This document shows positions 8,243-16,048 of a stretch of DNA of 64,000 nt, piece by piece. Both the position numbers and the translations under genes were made by a program. The notes beneath the pieces are model-generated. The model did no database searches. It saw only the letters and a list, made by a program, of their open reading frames with translations, and was not told the DNA's origin. The stretch spans positions 22,015-86,014 of the forward strand of contig NZ_JAGSXH010000015.1 in the NCBI RefSeq assembly GCF_018283645.1. The letters run 5' to 3'. The stretch comes from Actinocrinis puniceicyclus. GTDB taxonomy: Bacteria; Actinomycetota; Actinomycetes; Streptomycetales; Catenulisporaceae. Each line of letters starts with the position of its first letter. The stretch's first letter is position 1.

Positions 8243-8284
8243 ACAAGAAAGAGGCCGGTAACCACCAACTGGTTACCGGCCTCT
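8243..8284 (-). terminator. intrinsic terminator of tRNA-Pro
   Basis: A perfect 15-bp inverted repeat (AGAGGCCGGTAACCA at 8250-8264 and its complement at 8270-8284) with a 5-nt loop lies 7 nt beyond the tRNA 3' end. On the minus strand it is followed by a T-rich tail (TTTCTTGT), as expected for a factor-independent terminator. Confidence 0.88.
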
Positions 8285-8291
8285 AACAGCG

Positions 8292-8365
8292 TCGGGGTGG
8301 CGGGATTTGAACCCACGACCTCTTCGTCCCGAACGAAGCGCGCTGCCAAGCTGCGCTACACCCCG
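8292..8365 (-). tRNA. tRNA-Pro (anticodon CGG)
   Basis: This is a 74-nt cloverleaf on the minus strand. The acceptor stem is CGGGGTG/CACCCCG, the D-arm begins TAGCGCAGCTTGG, the anticodon stem is CTTCG/CGAAG with loop TTCGGGA giving anticodon CGG (codon CCG), and the T-arm contains GGTTCAAATCC. The discriminator base is A and no CCA is encoded. A strong terminator follows. Such tRNA 3' ends often serve as integration sites, and decayed genes lie on that side here, but I found no second copy of the tRNA 3' end in the window. Confidence 0.95.
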
Positions 8366-8449
8366 GAAGTGCTTGCCCAGTCTAGCCGAGTTGAGGCGGA
8401 TCGTGGAAATCCTTTGGCGGGCGGTCTGCTTCGATGACGGAACGGCTGG

Positions 8450-9514
8450 TCAGCCGGCGCGTGGGAGCAGCGTAATCAGCGATGCCTCGGGGGGGCAGGC
8501 GAAGCGTACCGGGGCGTACCGGGACGCTCCGCAGCCGGCGGAGACGTGCAGATGGGCCGTATTACCGCCGACCGCGTGGGTGTGCAGGCCCTTCGCTCGG
8601 GCACGGTCGAGGTCGCAGTTCGTCACGAGGGCGCCGTAGAACGGGACGCACAGTTGGCCGCCGTGGGTATGGCCGGCGAGGATGAGCGGGACGCCTTCGG
8701 TGGTCATCGCGTCGAGAACGCGCAGGTAAGGAGCGTGAGTGACGCCGATCGTCAGATCCCTGCCCGCCCCGCCGCTCGTCGTCCTCGTACGTCCTGCGCT
8801 GTGGCCGATGCCTTGGCGTCCGGCGCCCTCGTCTTGGCCCTCGTGCGTAGCGCTGTCCTGTCCGACGCTGCGCCGGTCGCCGCTATGCGGCACCGGCTGC
8901 TCCTCATGGGCATCGCCATCCGGCCCCGCCTTGGCGGGGTAGCGGTCGCGACGCACGTGGGGGTCGTCGACCCCGACGAAGTCGAGGCTGAGGCCGCGGC
9001 CAGGCAGGTCGAGCGTGCTGCGGGCGTTGGTCAGGTCGAGCCAGCCCGCCTTGGTGAACGCGGCCTGCAACGCCGGCCAGTCGTTCTCGGCGCGCTTGCG
9101 GCGCGGGGCGTGCGAGCGGTCGCCGTGGCGTAGGTACTTGGCCGGGTTGAGACGGCTGGCCTGGTAGTAGTCGTTAGAGCCGAGCACGAACACGCCGGGT
9201 AGCGCAGTGAGCGGTTCCAAGGTGTCGATGACCTCGGGGACCGCGTCCGGATGAGACAGATTGTCTCCCGTGTTGACCACCAGGTCCGGCTGCAACTCGG
9301 CCAGGGACCGCAGCCAGGCCTGCTTCCGTCGCTGACCGGGAACCATGTGGATGTCCGAGACCTGCAGAATGCGCAGCGGCTGCTCGCCCGGGTCGAGCAG
9401 CGGAATACTGAAGCGCCGCAGCCGGTAGAGGTTCACCTCGACGCCCGCCGCGTAGGCGACTGCGGCGGTTCCGGCGGCCATGATGCCCAGCGGGATGGAG
9501 AACGATCGGCGCAC
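8450..9514 (-). CDS. calcineurin-like metallophosphoesterase, YaeI-type
   Basis: This is a 354-residue membrane-anchored phosphoesterase. A hydrophobic N-terminus (residues 8-25) precedes a metallophosphatase domain with SDIHMVPG (D53, H55), NTGDNLSHP (D84), GSNDYY (N114), THAPY (H260) and AGHTHGGQ (H282, H284), a full set of metal ligands. Relatives act at the membrane surface on nucleotide or lipid-A-type diphosphates, but the substrate here is not known. Residues about 195-252 are a hydrophilic low-complexity insertion between beta strands that is not part of the usual fold. The gene is divergent from the YqeY gene (112 nt between starts) and next to tRNA-Pro. Length without the insert is usual for the family. 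Confidence 0.9.
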   Translation of the reverse strand: MRRSFSIPLGIMAAGTAAVAYAAGVEVNLYRLRRFSIPLLDPGEQPLRILQVSDIHMVPGQRRKQAWLRSLAELQPDLVVNTGDNLSHPDAVPEVIDTLEPLTALPGVFVLGSNDYYQASRLNPAKYLRHGDRSHAPRRKRAENDWPALQAAFTKAGWLDLTNARSTLDLPGRGLSLDFVGVDDPHVRRDRYPAKAGPDGDAHEEQPVPHSGDRRSVGQDSATHEGQDEGAGRQGIGHSAGRTRTTSGGAGRDLTIGVTHAPYLRVLDAMTTEGVPLILAGHTHGGQLCVPFYGALVTNCDLDRARAKGLHTHAVGGNTAHLHVSAGCGASRYAPVRFACPPEASLITLLPRAG

Positions 9515-9625
9515 CCGCTGAGTCTACCGGCGGCGCCGGGGCCCCAGGCCGGTATGTGCGCCGAATGATCCGCGGGAGGCATAACCGTCGTGCGCGGCGG
9601 CGGGGCTCCGTGCCACCCTAGGGCC

Positions 9626-10081
9626 ATGACCACGACGCTCAAGGACCAGCTGCGCGCAGACCTGACCACCGCCATCAAGGGCCGCGACGAGTTGCGGACC
9701 GCGGCACTGCGGATGGCGCTGACCGCGATCACGAACGAAGAGGTCGCCGGGGTCGCGGCGCGCGCGCTCTCGGACACCGAGACGGTCACGGTGCTCACGC
9801 GCGAGGTGAAGAAGCGGCGCGAGGCCGCGGAAGCTTTCGAGGGGGCGGGACGGGCCGAGCAGGCTTCGCGCGAGCGAGCCGAGGGCGAGGTGCTTTCCTC
9901 CTATCTGCCTGCGCAGCTCTCGGACGAGGAAGTGAACGCCATCGTCGCGGAAGCGATCGCGCAGACCGGTGCGGTCGGCCCGAAGTCGATGGGCGTCGTG
10001 ATGAAGGTCGTCACGCCGAAGATCGCCGGGCGGGCCGACGGCAGGCGGGTCGCGGCCGCGGTCAAGGCCGCGCTCGGGTAG
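9626..10081 (+). CDS. GatB/YqeY domain-containing protein
   Basis: This 151-residue protein is entirely a YqeY domain, the tRNA-binding helical module also found at the C-terminus of the GatB subunit of amidotransferase. Recognisable stretches are MTTTLKDQLRADLTTAIKGRD at the start and the AIVAEAIAQTGAVGPKSMGVVMK and GRADGRRVA region at the end. The ATG at 9626 is preferred over an upstream in-frame ATG at 9590 because family members begin with this sequence. It is monocistronic, convergent with the penicillin-binding protein gene, and shares that gene's terminator hairpin. Function is unproven; a role around tRNA is inferred from the fold. Confidence 0.92.
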   Translation: MTTTLKDQLRADLTTAIKGRDELRTAALRMALTAITNEEVAGVAARALSDTETVTVLTREVKKRREAAEAFEGAGRAEQASRERAEGEVLSSYLPAQLSDEEVNAIVAEAIAQTGAVGPKSMGVVMKVVTPKIAGRADGRRVAAAVKAALG

Positions 10082-10130
10082 CGCACTGCCGGAGTAGAAG
10101 CCACCGAGCTGAACGTTGCTTGACCGAAAA

Positions 10131-10174
10131 CGGCGGCGGGGAGCGGATCCGACTGGACCCGCTCCCCGCCGCCG
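10131..10174. terminator. bidirectional terminator between yqeY and PBP gene
   Basis: A perfect 16-bp stem (CGGCGGCGGGGAGCGG at 10131-10146 with its complement at 10159-10174) and a 12-nt loop lies between the two converging genes. In the minus-strand direction it is followed by TTTT, so it best serves the penicillin-binding protein transcript. It can also stop the YqeY transcript. Confidence 0.85.
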
Positions 10175-10196
10175 CGTCCGTACGGTGATTACCCGG

Positions 10197-12491
10197 TCAG
10201 TGGCCCTTGCCGCCTCCGCCGCCTCCGCCGAAGATCCCGCCGAGGAAACCGCCGCCTCCGCCGCCCGGGCCGTTACCGTTTCCTCCGCCGCCCGCGCCAC
10301 CCGGATTGGGGTTGGCGTTGAAGCCGGTCGGCGCGGTGAACGGCACCACCTGCGTCCCTGCGAGGGCTCCGGTCATCGCGTCGTTGAAGGTCGGCGCGGA
10401 GATCGAGGAACCGAAGACCTGGCCCGGGTAGTACGTCGGGCCGATCTTGATGTTCTCCAGCTTCGTCTTGCTGTCCCAGTTGATGAAACCGGTCCAGGTC
10501 GCCGCGGCCAGCTGCGGGGTGTAGCCGTCGAACCACGTCGCGATGCTGGAGTCGGTAGTGCCGGTCTTGCCCGCGATCGGGCGGCTGTCGCTGAGCGGGA
10601 CCGCTCCTGCGGCGGTTCCGTTCTGCACGACGCCTTGCAGCATCGAGGTGATCTCGTTGGCGATGTTCGGGTCCAGTACCTGCCGGCAGCTCTTGTTCTG
10701 TCCGCCGTAGTTCTTACCGGACACATCGGTCACCTGCGTGATGACGTAAGGCACGCAGTAGGTGCCCTGTGCCGCGAGGGTGGCGTAGGCGCTGGCCATC
10801 TCGATCGGGGTGATCGGGTTTGTGCCGAGAGTGAACGACGGGATCTGCATCAGCGACTGGCCCTTGCCCGTGTCGTTGTCCTGCGTCACACCCATCGACT
10901 CGGCGACCTGCGCCGGCTTGCACAGGCCGGTCTGCTCCTCCATGCGGAGGAAGTAGGTGTTGATGGACTGCGCGAACGCGTTGGGCATTGCCGTCTTGTG
11001 GTCCGCCATATCGTCGTTCGACGGCGTGTACTTTCCCTTGGCCGGCACGTCCGGTGGCCACACGACCTGCGTTTGGCTTCCAGCGCAGGCGGCGAACTGA
11101 GTCCCGGCGTCGTCGATCGTGCCCGGGGCGTCAATCGGCTGATTCGGATCGATGCCCTGCTCCAGAGCTGCGATGCCGACGAAGATCTTGAACGAGGAAC
11201 CCGCCTGGAATCCGTTGGTCCCGTTGTGGTTCCTGTCCGCGGAGAGATTGATGAACGTCTGGCCGGAACCGTTGCCCATCGGGATGGACTGCGCCATCGC
11301 CTTGATCTGCCCGCTGCCGGGATCGACCATGACGAGGGCCGACGCGATGTCGTGCTTCTGGAAGTCGGTGGCGTAGACCCGCTTGGCGATGGCGGCGTCC
11401 GCCGACTGCTCGTCCTTGACGCTCATCGTGGTCTGAATGGTCAGCCCGCCGCGCAGCCACAGCGCTTCGCGATCGGCCATGGTCTTGCCATACGCGCTGT
11501 CGCGGATGAAGGTGTTGTAGACGTAGTTGCAGAAGTAAGCGGCCGAGCCCTTCGCGGTGATGCAACCGTCTCGCAGCGAGGTCGGGCTCAGGCTCAGCGG
11601 CATCTTCTCGTACTGCGCCGCCTGCGCCGCCGTGATGTAGTTCAGCGTCGGGTTCGCCATGTCCTGCAGCACGATGTTGCGCCGCTTCAACGCGTCCGCG
11701 GGGTGCGCGAAGGGGTCGAACTCGGTGGGGCTGTTGACGATCGCCGCGAGCAGCGCGGCCTGCGGAACCGTCAGTTTGGCCGACGTGGTCGAGAAATAGC
11801 GCTCCGCCGCCGCCTCGACACCGTATGCGCCGTTGCCGAAATACACCAGGTTCAGGTAACGCTCCAGGATCTGGTCCTTACTGAGCGTCTTCTCCACGGC
11901 TATCGCGTACTTGAGTTCGGTTATCTTACGAGAGAACGTGTCGGCCGTCGCGGCCTGCTGCCTGGTCTTGTCAGTACCCGCTTCCAACAGCAGCACGTTC
12001 TTCACGTACTGCTGCGTGATGGACGAGCCGCCCTGCGTGTTACCGCCGGCCGAGTCGTTCACGAGGGCCCGCAGAGTTCCCTTGAGGTCGATTCCGCCGT
12101 GCTGGTAGTACCGGACGTCCTCAATGGAGACCAGGGCGTGCGGCATGTTCGGGCTTATCTGCGCCATCGGGACCACCACCCGGTTGCCGAAGTCGCCCCA
12201 CGTGTACGCGATCACTGAGCCGTCGTCGGCCAGGATCCTCGTGCGTTGTGGCAGCACCGGGGTCTCGAAGTCGTCGGGCAGATCCTCGAAGTGGTCGGAC
12301 GCGGCCTTCGCGGTCAGACCGAAACTGCCCACGAAGGGCAGGGTCAGACCGGCCAGGAGGACCCCGGCCAGGGCGCTGACCATCACGAACGTGCCGAGGT
12401 GCGATATCAGCCGCCCGACTCCGCTCGCGCCGGAGTAACCAGTACGTCCCGTCACCATGGCGACCACAGTACGGGTCGAGTCGGACAGCAC
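10197..12491 (-). CDS. bifunctional (class A) penicillin-binding protein
   Basis: This is a 764-residue peptidoglycan polymerase and cross-linking enzyme. After a cytoplasmic tail and one membrane helix (about residues 32-58), a GT51 transglycosylase domain carries catalytic Glu124 in SIEDVRYYQH, GGSSITQQYVKN and RYLNLVYFGNGAYGVEAAA. The transpeptidase domain has S432-S-F-K, S509-I-N and K642-T-G-T. The last 30 residues are almost pure Gly with a basic end. There is no PASTA domain. GTG 12491 opens the frame; ATG 12458, 33 nt downstream, is an alternative with a TACTGT hexamer 7 nt before it, which would suit leaderless translation. It sits divergent from wblA, the same neighbourhood as in Streptomyces. 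Confidence 0.95.
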   Translation of the reverse strand: MLSDSTRTVVAMVTGRTGYSGASGVGRLISHLGTFVMVSALAGVLLAGLTLPFVGSFGLTAKAASDHFEDLPDDFETPVLPQRTRILADDGSVIAYTWGDFGNRVVVPMAQISPNMPHALVSIEDVRYYQHGGIDLKGTLRALVNDSAGGNTQGGSSITQQYVKNVLLLEAGTDKTRQQAATADTFSRKITELKYAIAVEKTLSKDQILERYLNLVYFGNGAYGVEAAAERYFSTTSAKLTVPQAALLAAIVNSPTEFDPFAHPADALKRRNIVLQDMANPTLNYITAAQAAQYEKMPLSLSPTSLRDGCITAKGSAAYFCNYVYNTFIRDSAYGKTMADREALWLRGGLTIQTTMSVKDEQSADAAIAKRVYATDFQKHDIASALVMVDPGSGQIKAMAQSIPMGNGSGQTFINLSADRNHNGTNGFQAGSSFKIFVGIAALEQGIDPNQPIDAPGTIDDAGTQFAACAGSQTQVVWPPDVPAKGKYTPSNDDMADHKTAMPNAFAQSINTYFLRMEEQTGLCKPAQVAESMGVTQDNDTGKGQSLMQIPSFTLGTNPITPIEMASAYATLAAQGTYCVPYVITQVTDVSGKNYGGQNKSCRQVLDPNIANEITSMLQGVVQNGTAAGAVPLSDSRPIAGKTGTTDSSIATWFDGYTPQLAAATWTGFINWDSKTKLENIKIGPTYYPGQVFGSSISAPTFNDAMTGALAGTQVVPFTAPTGFNANPNPGGAGGGGNGNGPGGGGGGFLGGIFGGGGGGGKGH

Positions 12492-12884
12492 GGTGGGGAG
12501 AGGCTGCTGCCGGCGAATCTGTGGCCCAGTTGCTACACGGGAGGTAGTCCGGACGGGCCATACCAGATTGACCAGTTCGGGGACTGTCGAGTGCTGATGG
12601 TTATCCGTAATGTCGTGCTAGCTGAAGAGATCTCTCCGCGTACGGATCCGAGACGTGCGGTAACGCCGCGGGAGTTTCATCAGGTGGAGAACAGCCGGGG
12701 AGTCTGGGCCGTCGGCTGGAATCGGTAAGGCTAGTGCGACAAGTGCGGATGTCGTGTCGGTCATATCGATCGGGGCGCTGGTCTCGTGTGTTGCGTAAGT
12801 CCATTACGCAAGCGGGCCGTCGCCGCGGTCGGATGTGCCGGCCGCCGTTGGGGGAGCCTCGATGCTGAGAGGACGGCACCGGAG
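12492..12884. other. divergent promoter region between PBP gene and wblA
   Basis: This intergenic region of about 390 bases holds no gene I can support on either strand. It must carry the promoters of the divergent PBP and wblA genes. A perfect palindrome at 12791-12811 lies about 75 nt before the wblA start and is the only conspicuous operator-like element. Confidence 0.6.
12791..12811. promoter_or_regulatory. palindromic operator-like site upstream of wblA
   Basis: TTGCGTAA and TTACGCAA form a perfect 8-bp inverted repeat separated by 5 nt (GTCCA). The geometry fits a dimeric regulator contacting successive major grooves. wblA homologues are heavily regulated developmental genes, so an operator here is plausible. 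The binding protein is not known. Confidence 0.5.
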
Positions 12885-13259
12885 ATGGCAGGGTCGGAGA
12901 ACGAAGTGCCGATGATGAGGGCGATGGCCGCTGACGAGAGCGCGGTCAGGAGTTGGGTGGAGGACTGGACGATAGCGGCGGCGTGCCGGGGTATGGACCC
13001 GGATGAGCTGTTCGTCCAGGGAGCCGCCCAGAACAGGGCGAAGACGGTGTGCGCGGCTTGCCCGGTGCGCACCGAGTGCCTCGCGGACGCGCTCGACAAC
13101 AGAGTCGAGTTCGGAGTGTGGGGAGGCATGACCGAGCGCGAACGGCGGGCACTGCTGCGGCGGCGACCGGATGTGCGCTCATGGCGCAAAGTCCTGGAGG
13201 GCAAGCGGGAGGCATACCTGCTGCGCCAGCGCGCCGCGATGGTGACCGCCGGCAGCTGA
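12885..13259 (+). CDS. wblA: WhiB-like iron-sulfur regulator, WblA/WhiB4 type
   Basis: This is a 4Fe-4S transcriptional regulator. Its four cluster cysteines lie in AAACRG, KTVCAACP (two) and RTECL, followed by the WhiB turn GVWGGMTERERR and a basic tail. The segment DELFVQGAAQNRAK and the TERERRALLRRRPDVRSW end identify the WblA (Streptomyces)/WhiB4 (mycobacteria) subgroup, which in Streptomyces represses antibiotic production and promotes aerial development. The start is uncertain: ATG 12885 (chosen, GAGAGGA upstream), the 12912/12915 pair (GGAGA upstream) and 12924 are all in frame; the conserved part begins at the Trp about 25 residues in. It is flanked by the PBP and ArsA-type ATPase genes, as in Streptomyces. 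Confidence 0.93.
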   Translation: MAGSENEVPMMRAMAADESAVRSWVEDWTIAAACRGMDPDELFVQGAAQNRAKTVCAACPVRTECLADALDNRVEFGVWGGMTERERRALLRRRPDVRSWRKVLEGKREAYLLRQRAAMVTAGS

Positions 13260-13403
13260 CCAGCGGCTCGCAGACTCCGGCGGACCCGGAACGCGCCCGC
13301 GCTGTCGTCAGGACGGCGGATCTGGACTCGAAGTGCGACGACGGCTCATGGATGATCCTTCACGAGCCTTCCCGGTCGGCTGCGGAACGCCGCCGCGGCC
13401 CCG

Positions 13404-14714
13404 TCAGGCCGAACGCGCGATGATCTCGCGCAGGCCGTCCAGATCGTGAATGTCCTCCGCCTGCGCGGGCAGTTCCAGCATCGCGATTCCCGGGTGACTG
13501 GCCAGGAAGCGACCGGTCAGCCGCTGCTCCCGCCGCGACTGAACCACGCGTTCCGCATGAAGCCGCAGCAGCGCGGCGGCCAGTTGCGCGGACTGCGCCG
13601 CCTCGAACGAGGACTGCTCCTCGGACCAGTCCGGCTCGGCCCACGTCTGCTTTGCGGATCGTGCGGCTCCGGAAGGGTCCGTAGAACGAACGGACGCCGA
13701 CCCGTTCTTGCGCGCGGCACGTCGCCCGGCCTTGCCGTTGGCCAACTGCTCGGCGGCGGCCAAGGCCCGCTCGGCGGTGATGTCGGCCTGCGGCCGGTGT
13801 ACGCGGTTGAGTACGAGCCCTGCCAGGGGCATCTTGTCCGTGGCGAGCCGCTCGGTGAAATAGGAGGCTTCGCGTAACGCGTCCGGCTCCGGGGCGGCGA
13901 CCACCACGAAGGCGGTGCCCTCGGTCTGCAGCAACCGGTAAGTGCGCTCGGCGCGCTCACGGAAGCCGCCGAACATGGTGTCCAGGGCGGCGACGAAGGA
14001 CTGCACCTCGCTCAGCAGCGAGGAGCCGAGCACCTTGCCCAGCGCGCCGGTGACCAGACCCACCCCACCGGTCAGCAGTTTGAACGCGCCCAGGCCGCCG
14101 ACCTTCGCGGGAGCCGACAGGATCCTGATGAGCCGCCCGTCGAGGAACGACCCGAGCCGCTCCGGGGCGTCGAGGAAGTCCAGCGCGGAACGGCTCGGCG
14201 GGGTGTCGACCACGATCAAGTCCCACCGGCCGTGCGCCCGCAACTGCCCGAGCTTCTCCATCGCCATGTACTCCTGCGTTCCGGCGAAGCTCGCGGACAG
14301 CGACTGGTAGAAGGGGTTCGCCAGGATCTGCTCCGCTCGCTGCGGATCCGCGTGATCGAGCACGATCTCGTCGAAGGTGCGCTTCATGTCGAGCATCATG
14401 GCGTGCAGCCGCCCGCCCTTGGACCGGTCGATACCGGCGACCTCGCGCGGGGTGTTGTCCAGTGCGCTCAGACCGAGGGACTGCGCAAGGCGCCGTGCCG
14501 GATCGATGGTGAGCACCACGACGTCCCGGCCCCGCTCCGCCGCGTGCAGGGCGAAGGCCGCGGCCGTGGTGGTCTTGCCGACCCCGCCGGAGCCGCAGCA
14601 CACCACGATCCTCGTCTGCGGACTGTCCAGCAGCCGGTCCAGGTCCAGGTGCTTGGCGCCTCGCTCGGGGCCCCTGCCGGCCAGGTCCGGTCCCGCCGTC
14701 CCGGTCTCGTTCAC
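13404..14714 (-). CDS. ArsA-family ATPase, second of a pair
   Basis: This 436-residue P-loop ATPase belongs to the ArsA/Get3 superfamily. The deviant Walker A is GSGGVGKTT near residues 41-49, with DPARRLAQSLGL (switch-like), DTPPSRSALDFLDAPERL and a C-terminal DIHDLDGLREI. It starts with GTG at 14714, which overlaps the stop of the companion ATPase gene (GTGA), so the two are made together and probably form a heterodimer. Actinobacteria carry this pair next to wblA. Despite the name there is no evidence for arsenite transport; no metal-binding cysteines of ArsA are evident. A 50-residue Ser/Arg-rich linker lies near residues 330-375. The cellular role is not established. Confidence 0.9.
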   Translation of the reverse strand: MNETGTAGPDLAGRGPERGAKHLDLDRLLDSPQTRIVVCCGSGGVGKTTTAAAFALHAAERGRDVVVLTIDPARRLAQSLGLSALDNTPREVAGIDRSKGGRLHAMMLDMKRTFDEIVLDHADPQRAEQILANPFYQSLSASFAGTQEYMAMEKLGQLRAHGRWDLIVVDTPPSRSALDFLDAPERLGSFLDGRLIRILSAPAKVGGLGAFKLLTGGVGLVTGALGKVLGSSLLSEVQSFVAALDTMFGGFRERAERTYRLLQTEGTAFVVVAAPEPDALREASYFTERLATDKMPLAGLVLNRVHRPQADITAERALAAAEQLANGKAGRRAARKNGSASVRSTDPSGAARSAKQTWAEPDWSEEQSSFEAAQSAQLAAALLRLHAERVVQSRREQRLTGRFLASHPGIAMLELPAQAEDIHDLDGLREIIARSA

Positions 14715-15823
14715 GCCGCCCCCTGATCGCGCAGCCGCTGTGCAAGCAGATCTAGTCCGACCCGGTCGACCCCGTCGGTGAGCAGCGGCAGCTCATAGAG
14801 CGGCGCCTCGGTCGCGGTCAGTTCCTCGCGTTGGGCGGCTTCCAGCAGCACCCGCTGCGCGTGTTCGGTGGCCAACTCGGCGAGCGCCGAGACGAGGTCC
14901 GTGTCCGCGAGACCCACCGGCGCGAGCCCGGCCTCCAGTTCCGCGAAGTCGAGGCCGCCGGGTTGCGCCGCCTTCTTGAGCCGGTCCTCGGGCAGCACGA
15001 CCGGCCGCGCCTGGTTCACGATCACGCCGCCGGTCGGCAGGCTGGCGGCGCGCAGTTCGGCGATGCCGTCCAGAGTCTCCTGCACCGGCATCTCCTCCAA
15101 CAGCGTCACGAAGTGCACCGCGGTCTGAGCGCTGGTCAGCACGCGCATTACCGCGTCGGCCTGGTTACGGATCGGGCCGACCCGGGCCAGCCCGGAGACC
15201 TCGGAGTTGACGTTCAGGAAGCGGGTGATCCGGCCGGTCGGAGGTGCGTCCATGACGACCGCGTCGTAGTCGAAGACCCGGTCCTGCGTCTTGCCGCGCC
15301 CCTGCGTGTGTCCGCTGTGCGTGTGTCCGCTGTGCGTGTGTCCGCTGTGCGTATGTGTGCTGTGCGTATGACCAGCGCGGCGGCGTACCGCTTCGCACGT
15401 CTTGCCGGTGAGCAGAACGTCCCGGATACCGGGGGCGACCGTGGTCGCGAAGTCGATAGCGCCGAACCTGCGCAGAGCGCGGGCCGCCGGACCGAGCTTG
15501 TAGAACAGGTCGAGGTACTCGAGCAGAGCCTGTTCGGCGTCGAGGGCTTGCGCCCATACCTCGCCACCGTCCGGCGTGACCGCGACCCGGCGCTCCTCGT
15601 ATACCACCGGTCCGGCGTCGAAGAGCTGGGAGAGTCCCTGCCGACCTTCCACCTCGACCAGCAGCACGCGACGGTCTCCGGGCCGCTCGCCGCCCGCCGC
15701 CAGGGCCAGCGCCAGCGCGGCCGCGACGGTCGTCTTGCCCGTGCCACCCTTGCCGGTGACCACGTGCAGGCGAACGGCGGACCAGTCCGCCTTCGCGCGC
15801 CGCGCCTCGACTGCATTCGTCAC
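14711..15823 (-). CDS. ArsA-family ATPase with histidine-repeat insert, first of a pair
   Basis: This 370-residue ATPase has the P-loop GKGGTGKTT at residues 24-32, VVMDAPPTGRITRFL as a switch region and an ArsA-like C-terminus. The start is GTG 15823 (VTNAVEARR), because the frame upstream is non-conserved. Residues 151-173 are a tandem SGHTH repeat with nine His in 21 residues, made by 15-bp repeats at 15305-15373, and are inserted between the lid region and the switch. The stop overlaps the GTG of the second ATPase gene. The pair probably works as a heterodimer; the insert could bind metal ions or be a neutral expansion. Confidence 0.9.
   Translation of the reverse strand: MTNAVEARRAKADWSAVRLHVVTGKGGTGKTTVAAALALALAAGGERPGDRRVLLVEVEGRQGLSQLFDAGPVVYEERRVAVTPDGGEVWAQALDAEQALLEYLDLFYKLGPAARALRRFGAIDFATTVAPGIRDVLLTGKTCEAVRRRAGHTHSTHTHSGHTHSGHTHSGHTQGRGKTQDRVFDYDAVVMDAPPTGRITRFLNVNSEVSGLARVGPIRNQADAVMRVLTSAQTAVHFVTLLEEMPVQETLDGIAELRAASLPTGGVIVNQARPVVLPEDRLKKAAQPGGLDFAELEAGLAPVGLADTDLVSALAELATEHAQRVLLEAAQREELTATEAPLYELPLLTDGVDRVGLDLLAQRLRDQGAA
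15305..15373 (-). repeat. 15-bp tandem repeat encoding SGHTH units
   Basis: The unit GTGTCCGCTGTGCGT (plus-strand reading) is repeated about four times with small changes towards the right. It lies inside the first ArsA-type ATPase gene and keeps the reading frame, giving a His-rich peptide. Copy number is likely to vary between strains. Confidence 0.85.
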
Positions 15824-15892
15824 AGGAATGAGCCTAACCTCCTGTCGAGTACCGGGGCGCCCACCCGTCACGTACCCGTTAGGCTCTGGGGC

Positions 15893-16048
15893 ATGACCAA
15901 GTGGGAGTACGTAACCGTGCCCTTGCTCGTGCACGCGACGAAGCAGATCCTGGACAACTGGGGCCAGGACGGCTGGGAACTGGTCCAGGTGGTGCCGGGG
16001 CCGAACCCCGAACAGCTGGTGGCTTACATGAAGCGGGAGAAGCAGTAG
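15893..16048 (+). CDS. DUF4177 small protein
   Basis: This 51-residue protein (MTKWEYVTVPLL to AYMKREKQ) is a complete DUF4177 domain, with the conserved WEY start, the ILDNWGQDGWELV core and the basic C-terminus. It begins with ATG at 15893 and its TAG overlaps the GTG of the RidA gene (TAGTG), so the two are coupled. It diverges from the ArsA pair; starts are 70 nt apart. This arrangement of DUF4177 before RidA and an MBL hydrolase is conserved in actinomycetes as far as I recall. Function is unknown. Confidence 0.88.
   Translation: MTKWEYVTVPLLVHATKQILDNWGQDGWELVQVVPGPNPEQLVAYMKREKQ

Larger units (their letters stand above)
7370..8291. other. decayed intergenic region between flavoprotein gene and tRNA-Pro
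   Basis: This stretch of about 920 bases has no intact gene that I can support. It holds the promoter region of the minus-strand flavoprotein gene on the left, a possible broken secreted-protein fragment, the RelE/ParE-type remnant and a run of hairpins at 8102-8284. Codon usage is mixed and less GC-biased than in neighbouring genes. Confidence 0.6.

Noticed and set aside
8292..8365. An att duplication of the tRNA-Pro 3' end showing an integrated element
   Set aside because: I looked for a second copy of the tRNA 3' end within the window and found none, and there is no integrase gene.
15305..15373. A CRISPR-like repeat array
   Set aside because: The 15-bp units are directly tandem without spacers and keep the reading frame of a real gene.
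13404..15823. Arsenite resistance by the ArsA-type pair
   Set aside because: No arsB, arsR or arsC genes lie nearby and the metal-binding Cys residues of ArsA are not seen; the pair is a conserved actinobacterial family near wblA.
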